A DNA stretch of 64,000 bases from an uncultured Neokomagataea sp. (GTDB lineage Bacteria > Pseudomonadota > Alphaproteobacteria > Acetobacterales > Acetobacteraceae), in NCBI RefSeq assembly GCF_946476835.1, contig NZ_CAMKWA010000002.1, forward strand, positions 186,001-250,000, in the 5' to 3' direction. The notes beneath the pieces are model-generated. The model did no database searches. It was not told the origin of the DNA and worked only from the letters and a program-made list of their open reading frames with translations. This document shows, one piece after another, positions 49,235-60,000 of this stretch. How positions within the stretch are numbered: the stretch's first letter is position 1; every line of letters starts with the position of its first letter. A program made the translations under genes and the position numbers.

Positions 49235-50761
49235 TCACCACGGAACGAGTGATTTACCCAATTTTTTCTGCTCTTTCGGTGTCATGCCCAAATCATTGCG
49301 ATGCCACCAGCCACCGCCAAGCGCTTGGAACAACGCAACACTATCCGAAAAACGTGCGCCCTGCGCCTGAACCAAAGCCACGCGTGCCTGCGCCTGAGCT
49401 TGCTGTGCTTGAAGAAGGGTCGACACGCTAACATCCCCCAAACGCAGCTGGGCTTGAGCAATCTTCAAACTCTTTGTCGCCGCTTCAAAGTTCTTTTGGT
49501 TAGCCTGCAAAGCAGCCGCATCTGCCTGAAGAGCCGAGAGCGTATCCGCTACATTCTGCACGGCGCTCAACACGGTTGCTTTGTACAACTCATTCGCCTG
49601 CAATAAATTATCCCGCGCTTCACGCTCCGCATGCAGCAGTGAACCGCCTTGGAAAATTGGCTGCGTCAACGTCGCGCCGATGAACCAGTTACTAAAGCTC
49701 GGCGTAAAGAATTGCGTAAACTTACCAACAACCTGCCCCGGCAAGGCACTCAGCTGTAAGTTCGGCAGGCGGTTCGCAATCGCCACACCAACACGCGCCG
49801 CAGCACCATCAATCTGCGCTTGTGCAGCACGAATATCCGGTCGCTGATTTAACAAATCAGACGGCACTGTAAGCGGCAACTGCGCCGGTAACGTAAACTT
49901 ATCCAACGTAAACACTGGCAACGGCGCATCGGGAGATTGCCCAACCAAAACAGCAATCTGATGGCGCGTCTGCTCCAATTGCTGCTGCAGTGGTGGCAAA
50001 CTTGCTTCCAACTGCGCAACAGAAGCTGTCTGAGCCGCAATATCCTGTTGCGACATATCACCAAGGCGATTTTGCGCTGAGATAATCGTCAGCGTATGAC
50101 GCTGCGTCTCAATCTGAATGGTCGTCGCATCAATCTGCGCCCGCAAGGACGCTTCCTGCAAAGCGGACTCCACCAGATTGGTGATCATCGTCAACGCTGT
50201 TGCTTCCACTTGGAAGCGCTGTACATCCGCATCTGCACCAGAGGCCTGAATGGCCCGACGGTTACCACCCCACAGATCCGGCACATACCCAATGTTCAAT
50301 TGCAGCGTATGCAGATTGTACAACCATTCATTAGCAAACGGCACGTTAGACAGCGCATAAGACGTCTTATTACGGGTCACCATCATCTGCCCAGAGACAG
50401 ACGGATATAACGATGCCCCTTCAACGCGACGCTGCTCCCAAGCCGCTTTCAGCGCATCCTGCATACCATGCAACGTCTGGTTATTATCCAGCGCTTGCAG
50501 CACCAGTGCATTCAGCTGAGCATTGCCAAAGATTTCCCACCACGTGCCAGACACATCGCTGCCCTGAGCAAAGTGCTGCGCCGCGTTAAGACCGCTGCCT
50601 GCCGCCCCAGCCGTATCTTTGACCGATTGTGCTTGGTAACCAATCTTATCCGCCATAACCGGCGGCTTAGAATCCGGCCCCACCGCACAAGCCGCCACGC
50701 ACACCGTCGCGCATAATACGGATGTCAGACGCAAGGCCCGCTTCATCACTGCGTGTCTCAT
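49235..50761 (-). CDS. Efflux transporter outer membrane factor, NodT family lipoprotein
   Basis: Lipobox VAACAVGPDSKPP, SLFQALGGGWW, LLNQRPDIRAAQAQIDGAAARVGVAIANRLP. Confidence 0.93.
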   Translation of the reverse strand: MRHAVMKRALRLTSVLCATVCVAACAVGPDSKPPVMADKIGYQAQSVKDTAGAAGSGLNAAQHFAQGSDVSGTWWEIFGNAQLNALVLQALDNNQTLHGMQDALKAAWEQRRVEGASLYPSVSGQMMVTRNKTSYALSNVPFANEWLYNLHTLQLNIGYVPDLWGGNRRAIQASGADADVQRFQVEATALTMITNLVESALQEASLRAQIDATTIQIETQRHTLTIISAQNRLGDMSQQDIAAQTASVAQLEASLPPLQQQLEQTRHQIAVLVGQSPDAPLPVFTLDKFTLPAQLPLTVPSDLLNQRPDIRAAQAQIDGAAARVGVAIANRLPNLQLSALPGQVVGKFTQFFTPSFSNWFIGATLTQPIFQGGSLLHAEREARDNLLQANELYKATVLSAVQNVADTLSALQADAAALQANQKNFEAATKSLKIAQAQLRLGDVSVSTLLQAQQAQAQARVALVQAQGARFSDSVALFQALGGGWWHRNDLGMTPKEQKKLGKSLVPW

Positions 50762-53700
50762 GAGCGTACCTCGCCTTCATCATCCCGACGTTTCGGGCGG
50801 CGCGCCTCGCGGTTTTCAATCCAGATCTCAAGCTCACTGAAATAAACCGGCAGCACAAATAACGTCAGTAACGTCGCAATACCCAAGCCACCAACAACAA
50901 CCGTTGCAAGGCCACGCTGCACGTCCGTACCAATACCCGTCGCCATCGCCGCTGGTAACATCCCCGCACTCGCCACCGTCGCCGTCATCAGTACCGGACG
51001 GAAACGCTCGCCAGCCCCTGCAATGGTTGCATCTCGCACAGACATACCCTCTGCACGATGTCGGTTAATGCTAGAAATCATGATGATGCCGTTCTGCACC
51101 GCCACACCAAACAGAGCAATAAAGCCAACAGCCGTTGCAATATTCAGCGTTTCGCCACGCAGATGCAGCGCAATCAACCCACCCAACGTTGCCAAAGGCA
51201 CCACACTCAAAATCAACAGCGCATGGCGCAACTGACCAAAGCCGATGTACAACAGCACCAACATCGCCGCGAACATCACGGCCAGCGCCACAGTCAAACG
51301 CTTTTGAGCCCGTTGCTGCTGCTGGAAAGACCCCGCCCATTCAAGCGAATACTGCTTCGGATCATAACGCACAGCCTGATCAATCCGCGCCTGTGCATCC
51401 GCCAAATACTGAGACAGCGGACGATCGCCATTATCCACACGAATGGTAATCTGGCGGTGGCTCATCTCATGGGCAATATTACTTTCACCCATATGCAAGC
51501 CAACCGATGCCACTTGTGACAGCGGCACATACGCACCCGAACCATCCAGCAATGGCAACTGCTTCAGATATTCCAGATCGTGCGTTTGATCATGCGGCAC
51601 ATGCAGCGTCGCGTTATAAAAACGTGCATTGCTATATACCGTCGTGAGCGGTGCATCACCGATCGCACCAGAGACCATATCCGCAATATCAGAAACATTA
51701 ATCCCATAACGCGCCGCCGCTAGACGATCTGCCTGCACCGCAATTTGCGGGATACGTGGTTCCTGGAAGATCGACGCCTCTGCCGTGCCTGGCACCTGAT
51801 GCAGGATATCCACAACCTGCTGTCCGATACGGCGCAGTTCTTGGAAATCGTCACCATAAATACGCAGCACCAACGGACTATGCGCACCGCCCACCAGATC
51901 GCTCATCTGATCCTGAATCGGCTGACTAATACCGAAATCAATTCCCGGCAAACGAGACAAACGTGAGCGCAAACGTGCAATAAACTGCGCCTTTGTTTCG
52001 CCCGCAGGCCATTGATCATACGGCTTCAAGCCAACAGGCATCTCAATATGCGATGGCGTCCACGGATCTGTACCATCATCCGAACGGCCCATTTGGGTAA
52101 TCGCGTAGGACGTTTCCGGAAATTCACGAATAACATTACGAATTTCATTCGCATATTGTTCGCCTTTTTCCATGGAAATAGCGGTCGGCATCTGCACCTG
52201 AAGCCAGAGCGCCCCTTCATCCAGATCTGGCAAAAACTCACGCCCAATGGACACACCCAACACCAATACAGCGACCAATGCTGCCGCACCACCAGCAAAC
52301 GCCACGAACGGCTTATCAATGAAGTGACCCAGCGTACGCGTATAACGCTCATGCAGCCATTCCAAGGGACGATTATGCCAAATTTTGCTTGGCTTACGCA
52401 GTGCCAGATAGCTGAGAGACGGGATTAATGTCAGCGCACACAGCAACGCACCAATGAGCGCAAAACTCACCGTATAGGCCATGGGGCGGAACAACTTCCC
52501 CTCACTACCTTCAAACGCAAAGAGCGGGCTGTACGCTAGAATAATCACCAATGTTGCCGAGAAGATTGCATGCCCTGCACGCTTCGCCACAACCAACACG
52601 TCAGAACTACTCAAACGCTCATTCGGCTTGTCTTCACGCAGACGCAAAATCGTCTCCGTAACGACGATAGCGCCATCCACGATGACACCAAAGTCAATCG
52701 CCCCGAGCGAGAAGAGATTGGCCGACATGCCCAATACATGCATCACGCCAAACACAACCGCCAAAGCCATAGGGATCGTCACAGCCGTTACGATTGCACT
52801 ACGCGGGCTGCCAAGGAACAGGGTCAAAATGACCCCAACCAGCAAGATACCCTCAATCATGGTTTCGGTGACTTTATGCGTCGTCGCCTGAACCAGATTG
52901 TCACGGTCAATATACGGCACAATGCGGACATGCTGCGGTGCAAGGCGCTTTTGCAAAGCATCCACTTGCGCGTGCAGGTTTTGCAGAACCAAAGACGGGT
53001 TTTCACCCGTCAACATATCCACCACGCCCTCAATCGTATCCGGGTTATGATCTTTACCCAAGATACCTTCACGCACCTGATGGCCGAACTGTACCGTACC
53101 CAGATCATGCACAAAAATCGGGAGACCATTACGCTGCGTAACAACGATATTGCCCATATCCTCCAAGGAGTGGATCATACCCACACCACGAACAATATAA
53201 GACTGCTCACCACGCGTAATACGGCCACCACCAGCATTCGCGTTGTTATTACGGATGGCGCTCTCAACATCTCCCAGCGCAATACCATAACGCATCAGTG
53301 CCGCAGGGTTCAGCACTAGCTGATACTCTCTGGTGAAACCACCAAAGTTATCAATATTCACAACACCCGGAACATGCATCAACGCAGGTATCACAACCCA
53401 TCGCTGAAGGTCTGACAGTTCCATCAGGTTTTTGTCATCAGACTCTAGCGTATAGCGATAGATCTCACCCGTAGTGCCAGAAATCGGCCCCAATGTTGGC
53501 TGAGCACCATTCGCAAGAGGGTTGTTCGCAATAACCGTCTCAACCTGCTGCCGTGCCCAATAAACATCCGTCCCTTCTTTGAAGATCAACGTAATCAAAG
53601 AGAGGCCAAACGTACTGGTCGAGCGGCTATCCGTCACCCGAGGGACGCTCGCAAGCGTCCGCTCCAGAGGGATGGTCACCTGCTGTTCCATTTCTTCAGC

Positions 53701-53871
53701 AGCCAAACCCGGCTGCTGCGTCGTGACAACAACATTAACCGCACCCAAATCTGGGTATGCCTCAACAGGGAGAACCTGATACGCAATTCCACCCGCAATC
53801 GCCAAAAGCACAGCGACGGTGAAAACAACACTTCGGTGCCCGAAACACCAACCGATGAAACGTTCAATCAT
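50758..53871 (-). CDS. CusA/CzcA-type (HME) RND efflux permease
   Basis: MIERFIGWCFGHRSVVFTVAVLLAIAG, TTQQPGLAAEEMEQQVTIPLE, DFGVIVDGAIVVTETI. Confidence 0.95.
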   Translation of the reverse strand: MIERFIGWCFGHRSVVFTVAVLLAIAGGIAYQVLPVEAYPDLGAVNVVVTTQQPGLAAEEMEQQVTIPLERTLASVPRVTDSRSTSTFGLSLITLIFKEGTDVYWARQQVETVIANNPLANGAQPTLGPISGTTGEIYRYTLESDDKNLMELSDLQRWVVIPALMHVPGVVNIDNFGGFTREYQLVLNPAALMRYGIALGDVESAIRNNNANAGGGRITRGEQSYIVRGVGMIHSLEDMGNIVVTQRNGLPIFVHDLGTVQFGHQVREGILGKDHNPDTIEGVVDMLTGENPSLVLQNLHAQVDALQKRLAPQHVRIVPYIDRDNLVQATTHKVTETMIEGILLVGVILTLFLGSPRSAIVTAVTIPMALAVVFGVMHVLGMSANLFSLGAIDFGVIVDGAIVVTETILRLREDKPNERLSSSDVLVVAKRAGHAIFSATLVIILAYSPLFAFEGSEGKLFRPMAYTVSFALIGALLCALTLIPSLSYLALRKPSKIWHNRPLEWLHERYTRTLGHFIDKPFVAFAGGAAALVAVLVLGVSIGREFLPDLDEGALWLQVQMPTAISMEKGEQYANEIRNVIREFPETSYAITQMGRSDDGTDPWTPSHIEMPVGLKPYDQWPAGETKAQFIARLRSRLSRLPGIDFGISQPIQDQMSDLVGGAHSPLVLRIYGDDFQELRRIGQQVVDILHQVPGTAEASIFQEPRIPQIAVQADRLAAARYGINVSDIADMVSGAIGDAPLTTVYSNARFYNATLHVPHDQTHDLEYLKQLPLLDGSGAYVPLSQVASVGLHMGESNIAHEMSHRQITIRVDNGDRPLSQYLADAQARIDQAVRYDPKQYSLEWAGSFQQQQRAQKRLTVALAVMFAAMLVLLYIGFGQLRHALLILSVVPLATLGGLIALHLRGETLNIATAVGFIALFGVAVQNGIIMISSINRHRAEGMSVRDATIAGAGERFRPVLMTATVASAGMLPAAMATGIGTDVQRGLATVVVGGLGIATLLTLFVLPVYFSELEIWIENREARRPKRRDDEGEVRS

Positions 53872-53889
53872 AGTCTTGAAACTATCCGA

Positions 53890-55032
53890 TCAGTCGTCGT
53901 TCAGAAGAATGGCACCGCTGCTTACAATATGTTCGCCAGCAGAGAGACCAGAAAGAACCCGCACGTTATCGCCCTCATCATAAGCGATATCCAAATAGCG
54001 ACGGCGGAACGTGTCAGGGGCCGTTTCCACGAAAACAGACACCTGATCATTATTCATCAGCAATGCTGTTTTCGGAACCATCAACGCCCCGGCTTCTTGC
54101 ACAGCAATCTGCGCATTCGCAAACATACCCGGACGCAACAGACCATCTGCATTGGCGCACGCAACATAAAGGTTCAAACGCCGAGTATCTGGCATCAGCG
54201 CCGGATCACGCGTCAGCACTTCACCATCACAGTGGCGCCCTGGTAGGGCTGGGAAATCTGCGGCCACATGCACACCGGCCGTTAATGCGTTCAAATGATC
54301 TTCCGGCGCGGATGCCGCAACCCACACTGTGGACAAATCGACCAACGTCATCTGCACAGCGGTCGCATCCGTCACGTTTTGACCTGGTGCCATTTTAGTC
54401 GATGCAACAAAGCCATCAACCGGGGCAACCAGTGCCATCAGACCTTTAGCCGCATAATCCGGGCGGCTCGTCATTGTCTGTAAACGCTGCGAAGCACGCT
54501 CAGCTTCCGCTTCCGCCTGCTCCAAATCATTACGTGCAGACTGCAGATCCTTCACAGCATTACCGCCAACGGCTTGCACACCACGTGCACGGTCATAAGC
54601 ACGGCGGGTAAAATCCAAAGCCGCTTTAGCACGACGATCATCGGCCCATGCTTGCGCAAGGTCACCGGCGGCAATCGTTGCCAAAACTTGGCCACGCGTC
54701 ACATGCTGCCCCAACTGCACCTGCACCTGCGTAATCAGGCCAGTTGCAGGGGAAAGAACATTCACCTGCCGATCAGGGGGCGCCATAACTTGGCCAGGCA
54801 CAACCAAATGAGACGTACCATCAGCCCGCGCCACTGGCGTCACCATCAAGCGTTTCCGCAGGGGACTTTGTGAACGCACCACGAGAGCACCATGGTCAAC
54901 CGTAAACATAGCCGGTTCCATATCCGTCTTATAACTCGGCGATACCGAGCGATGACCGATGAAATAACCAACAATCAAGATAGCCAGACACAGAAGGACC
55001 TTCGCCAACGTGCCGACGCGTGAACCGCGCAT
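53890..55032 (-). CDS. RND efflux periplasmic adaptor (start MRGSRVG; track ORF to 55101)
   Basis: NVLSPATGLITQVQVQLGQHVTRGQVLATI, VPKTALLMNNDQVSVFVET. Confidence 0.92.
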   Translation of the reverse strand: MRGSRVGTLAKVLLCLAILIVGYFIGHRSVSPSYKTDMEPAMFTVDHGALVVRSQSPLRKRLMVTPVARADGTSHLVVPGQVMAPPDRQVNVLSPATGLITQVQVQLGQHVTRGQVLATIAAGDLAQAWADDRRAKAALDFTRRAYDRARGVQAVGGNAVKDLQSARNDLEQAEAEAERASQRLQTMTSRPDYAAKGLMALVAPVDGFVASTKMAPGQNVTDATAVQMTLVDLSTVWVAASAPEDHLNALTAGVHVAADFPALPGRHCDGEVLTRDPALMPDTRRLNLYVACANADGLLRPGMFANAQIAVQEAGALMVPKTALLMNNDQVSVFVETAPDTFRRRYLDIAYDEGDNVRVLSGLSAGEHIVSSGAILLNDD

Positions 55033-55255
55033 ATTTACAGATAACCCCCGCTCATAGTGTGAGCCCGCATCGGATAACACGGCCCCTAAATGTCGGTGCA
55101 AAACACCTCAGGCACATCGTACCGTCAATTCGGACAAACCCGTTGAGCCGCCCATGTCATATATTGGTGACTGGCGCATATGGGGACAGCTTGGCAAGAC
55201 CTTGATGTTACATGTTGCAAAAAATTCATCTGCCAGACACGCTATGAAAAAAGCC

Positions 55256-55291
55256 TTCCCCGCACCTGCAAGGAAGGCCTTTCTTTACAAA
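55256..55291 (-). terminator. Intrinsic terminator of the ompW-like gene
   Basis: Minus strand GGCCTTCC...GGAAGGCTTTTTT. Confidence 0.8.
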
Positions 55292-55306
55292 CTGTAACCG
55301 ACGAAA

Positions 55307-56071
55307 TTAAAAACGGTACTCAATACCCGCCGCAACCGTGGTCGGATTTAAACTGTCACGCGCATGAATAAAGGGGCCAGCACCACCTCCGCGCTCATTA
55401 ATATATGCTGGCACACTCAGGAACATTTGCTTCGCGTCCACATTCACGAACCAGTTCCCCGCAACTTGATAATCGAAACCAATATTCGCGGCTGGACCAA
55501 CCGTAGTCCGCAGATCGAGCTTCTGCACCGCCCCCCCAGCAGGATTGATATTATAGAAAAAAGCCAATGTCATACCCGCCCCAATATACGGATTAAAGCG
55601 GTGATGTGGGCGGAAGTGCCATGCGGCCGTAATTGTTGGAGGTAAAACCCACGTGCTGCCCAGATCGACTTTGCCAAGCGCAGAATTCTGAACAGCCAAT
55701 TCATGACGCGTACTCGCCGCAATTAAATCAACCGAAATATGATCCGTCAGAAAATACTCAAACGTCAGTTCCGGCATCACCTGATTCGTCGCAGAGACGT
55801 GCCCACCAATAACGCCAACGCGTGAATAGGTATTTTCTGGCAAAACACCCAATGCTGAGACACGCACTAAAAAATCGCCCTTACCAAGGCCCTGCTTGGT
55901 GTTCGCGCAGGTTTCAAAAAGACCGCACTTTTCCTGCACTTTCGGCGCATTCAACGTCACCATAGGCGCCGTCGTATAAGCCGTTGATTGTGCTGACGCT
56001 ACAACCGGCGCCACAGCCATTAATGCTGTAGAAACACCCAAGATACGCATAAACATTGACGAGATTTTCAT
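55307..56071 (-). CDS. OmpW family outer membrane protein (start MKISSMFMR; track ORF to 56080)
   Basis: Signal peptide; FLVRVSALGVLPE, VMPELTFEYFLTDHISVDLIAAS, C-term AAGIEYRF. Confidence 0.9.
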   Translation of the reverse strand: MKISSMFMRILGVSTALMAVAPVVASAQSTAYTTAPMVTLNAPKVQEKCGLFETCANTKQGLGKGDFLVRVSALGVLPENTYSRVGVIGGHVSATNQVMPELTFEYFLTDHISVDLIAASTRHELAVQNSALGKVDLGSTWVLPPTITAAWHFRPHHRFNPYIGAGMTLAFFYNINPAGGAVQKLDLRTTVGPAANIGFDYQVAGNWFVNVDAKQMFLSVPAYINERGGGAGPFIHARDSLNPTTVAAGIEYRF

Positions 56072-56131
56072 GAGACACATTCCAATAACTCTTTGATGCG
56101 CTCACAAAACTCCTCTCCACATCACCAGACC

Positions 56132-56145
56132 TTGACCTAGATCAA
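56132..56145. promoter_or_regulatory. FNR-type binding site
   Basis: TTGAC-CTAG-ATCAA, one mismatch to TTGAT-N4-ATCAA, in the ompW/fnr divergent region. Confidence 0.75.
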
Positions 56146-56211
56146 GTCCAATAAGTTTTGTAGACATACCTCATAGGCCTCTGAACAACAGATGCTCGGA
56201 TAACACGTATT

Positions 56212-57027
56212 ATGGCTTTGCTGTGCACCTTCCCCACAAATGCCAAAAGCATATCCGCAGGGGCCCATTGCGCTACAGAAGGATTTTGCGCGCCCATGCC
56301 CATGCCCTCCGGCCACGAAGAACCCGCAGACCGCTGCATTCATTGCGCAGGCCGACAGTTCAGTATTTGTGACGCCATTGACGAAGCCGATCTCGGCATT
56401 CTCTCTCGCGAATCTTCCAAAATGACCGTCCCAACCGGGCGCGGCTTCATTGAAGAAGGCGAGGAAGCTCGTGATTTCTTTGTCGTAACTGACGGTACAA
56501 TTCGGTTATTTACCTTACTCCCCGATGGACGACGTCAGGTCACCGGCTTTGCTGAACGCGGCTCCTTCCTCGGCCTCGCGGCTGAAGATCGATATGCCTT
56601 TGGCGCAGAAGCCCTCACTCCCACGCATCTCTGCCGCTTTCCCCATGTCGCGATGGAACGCCTCACAGAGCGTTTTCCCCACTTGGAAAACCGCCTCCGC
56701 CGTGAAGCCTCCCGGGAACTCGCCCGCAGCCAAGCACGCATGACGCTCCTAGGCCGTAAGAGCGCACAAGAGCGCCTCGCCAGTTTTATTATTGAGCGCA
56801 TTGGCTGCCACCACCGTGTTACCGGGTCCGACAACACTACAGACCTCTCGCTGACGCTCCCTATGCCGCGCAGCGATATTGCCGATTACCTCGGCCTGAC
56901 CATTGAAACCGTCAGTCGTGCCTTTAGCCTGTTCAAGCGCGAAGGTCTGATCAACATTCACGGCATCACACATATTGACGTTCTACGTCCTGAGCGCCTC
57001 CTACGCATTGCAGAAGGCAGCGTCTAA
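56212..57027 (+). CDS. Crp/Fnr family regulator with FNR-type Fe-S cysteines; N-terminal start uncertain
   Basis: CIHCAGRQFSIC (CX2CX7C) plus central THLCRFP; HTH MPRSDIADYLGLTIETVSRAFSLFKREGLI. Confidence 0.93.
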   Translation: MALLCTFPTNAKSISAGAHCATEGFCAPMPMPSGHEEPADRCIHCAGRQFSICDAIDEADLGILSRESSKMTVPTGRGFIEEGEEARDFFVVTDGTIRLFTLLPDGRRQVTGFAERGSFLGLAAEDRYAFGAEALTPTHLCRFPHVAMERLTERFPHLENRLRREASRELARSQARMTLLGRKSAQERLASFIIERIGCHHRVTGSDNTTDLSLTLPMPRSDIADYLGLTIETVSRAFSLFKREGLINIHGITHIDVLRPERLLRIAEGSV

Positions 57028-57037
57028 AACCTACCAA

Positions 57038-57064
57038 TAAAAAGGGAGGCCAAAGCCTCCCTTC
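57038..57064. terminator. Bidirectional intrinsic terminator
   Basis: AAGGGAGGC-CAAA-GCCTCCCTT between convergent genes. Confidence 0.85.
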
Positions 57065-57091
57065 CATAATCATTGGCATAAGCAATGACGC

Positions 57092-60000
57092 TTAGAAATG
57101 CGCGCCAATATTCAACTGGAACGAACGCCCAATAATCGCATCATAGTAACGCGTCATGCTCACCGTGCCCGGGTATTTTGGCAAAGCACCGGTGATGTTG
57201 TTGATCATGAAGTTCGCATCGAAATTCTTCGTGATCTGGTAGCCGAAAGTCGTATTGAAATACGCAAAATCCGGCCGCTTATTGTGCTCATACGTCGTAC
57301 TGGCAACCTGCACCGCATATTGTGACGCGCCATAATAAATCGTCTGCCACTGCATAAAGAATGGGCCGCGATAATAATTCAAGTTGAGCGTCGCCAAATC
57401 TTTTGGGCTCGATGTCGTACCAACACCTTGATACGTTGAACCCAGATAGGTCGTGTTGTTCTTGATGTAGTGCGTATAATCACCTGTCAATTCAACATCG
57501 CCAAACGATTCACTCAAACCAACACGCGTAAGCGGAAGATAGTAGCTCAAATGCGCCTGCATCGCTTGAAGGTGCTGGTTGGCAATATTGAAATACCCTT
57601 CAGTGAAGTTCGTAACCTGATGGTTCGAATCTCGGGTAAAGGTATTGCAATACGCATTTGGAAATGAACTCGAATCATAACAAGCATTCATCAGATCACC
57701 AACACTCAAAGAGGTAATCTCATTATTGACCTTAATATCAACAAAAGATGCTGTCATATCAAAGCCACGCATGAAATGCGGATGAATATCTAAAGTACCT
57801 GTATAACTTTTTGACGTTTCATTCTGAAGATGTTGATTACCACCCGACTTACCCGGAATAGTATAGTAGTTGATATTGGATGAGAAACCACCAGCAGGCA
57901 CGCCTTGGCTTTTGCAATTTGCTGCACGAATTGCTGGGTTTGGGCCACTATTGATATATTCAATCGAACACGGATCTGACGCCGTTTCATACGACGTGCT
58001 TTGCGGAGAGAACAATTCCGTTACTGACGGGTTACGCACAGATTGGCTGTAGTTTCCTGAGAAACCGAAATCACGTGTCGGCCACCATGCACCACCGAAC
58101 ATATACGTCCAGTAATTACCGGTCATGCTGTTATTCGTAAAACGACCATTTGTCGTAGCTGAAAGGTTATAAATACCCGGAACATGCATATTGGGTGACA
58201 CCAATGGCACATCCAACTCACCAAACGCTTCATGCGTATGATAAGCACCAGCCGTGGGCGGCAATGCTGTTGCATTACCATATTGCTTATACGTTCCGTC
58301 AGCCTGCTTTTCACCAGCGAAGAACGCACCTGGGTTAAAGTCATAGCCCTCGCGGCGATGCTCATACCCAAGATCCCACGCAACATCACCAGCAGGGAGA
58401 CGCACAATCGTGCTATGAATTTCGGCTTGAAGATCACGCTGCACGTTATGATTCTTGGAATGTGCATCCGAAATCACATAGTCACGTGCTGCTGGCGTCA
58501 GCTGATTGAAACCAAACGGATTCAACGGTGCACAGGTGGAACTACGCGTCACAGCCGTCGAGTTCGTGTACGGTGCGCAAACAATATTTCCAGAAGCATC
58601 TGTCGTCGCATTCAACGCATTCGTCAGGTTTTGCGTAACGATGGAAGGCTGTACCGTATCGTTGATGTACTTGCTGTACTCACCCTTTACAGACCAGCCA
58701 AAATTACGCCCAAGCGCATTGAAATCACCATTCAGTCCACCTTGGAAGCGGAACATCGTCAAGTTTGTCTGGTACAAACCCGCATCCAAATCTTGATTCA
58801 AACGCGCCAGGTAGAATGTATCGGTCGGCAAGCCAGCTTTACCAAGCGCATTCTTAATCGTAGTGCGTTCCGCAGATGTCAGGAACGGGTTATTCGTGCT
58901 CAACTGATACGCACCATTCACAACGCCGTCTTGCTGATAGCTCTGCAAGCTCAATGGATCTGCAAATTGCGGCGTATTCCACGTCCCCTGCCCAACAAGC
59001 TGGGACGCACTGCCTTGCGCGTACCAACCCTGCCATGTCGCATGCAGATGATCAGTAATATCGTAATGCCCAAGCGTCGTTAGGTTCAACTTGCTTGAAG
59101 GTGCATAAAGCTGACTGTAATTTTGCAGTGCTAAGCCATTACCTCCACTACCACGCAAGCCATCACGGAGCACAGAATTCGCGGTAAGAGGCACCAAAGA
59201 TTTACCGTCAGCACTAAACATTAATGCCTGACCGGCAGCATTCCCCACACCGTAGGGGCTCGCCAAACCACGACGCACTGGCAGTGAACCATCCGGCGCC
59301 TGAAGCATCGGCATACCCGTCACGGAATTCTGTAAGAAACGTACTTGTGGAGTCAAAACACGTGCATAGGGTGTCGTGACACCATAAGCGGGACGCGCAT
59401 AAGTCGTTGCCTGCGAGCCCGTCAAATACGGGCGGTCATTCGCGAGCATACCGCCTGCACCACGGTACTCTAAGTCAAAGACCACGCCGCCTTTATCATG
59501 ATCAAAAGACGTACCGGCTTTGAATGTGATTTTTTCTTGTGGCGCATCCAACTTCTGGGACCAATTTCCCTGCGCTGTCAGGTCAACACCCTTAAAATGA
59601 TCATCCAACTCGTAGTTGATCACGCCTGCAACAGCATCCGCACCATACGCGGCACCTGCGCCGCCCAACTTGGTTTCAATGCGCTTCACCAAAGATGTCG
59701 GGATTGTTGCTACATCAACCTGTGAACCGGACCCACCGCCATACAGAGAGGCCGTTTCACCACCGACCATCCGCATGCCATTAATCAAAGTCAGCGTACG
59801 CTGAGACCCCAATCCCAACAGCGAAGAGAAGCTTTGCCCTGCCCCGAAAGAGTTTTGCCCACCGATTGGGGACGCATCACCCAAAGAAAACGCGGTGTTC
59901 TCACGTAACATGGCAAGAGACAAATCCGTATAGCCACGTGCCCGCAATTGCGCACCGTCAACCGTCGTACCAGCCATAACGTTATTTAAGCGGCTCTTGG

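Noticed and set aside
57615-57640. tRNA T-loop-like GGTTCGAATCTC
   Set aside because: Lies inside the TonB receptor CDS and no cloverleaf or acceptor stem could be built around it
58232-59083. 283-aa ORF antisense to the TonB-dependent receptor
   Set aside because: Opposite a well-supported CDS, low-complexity Arg/Ile-rich translation, no motif
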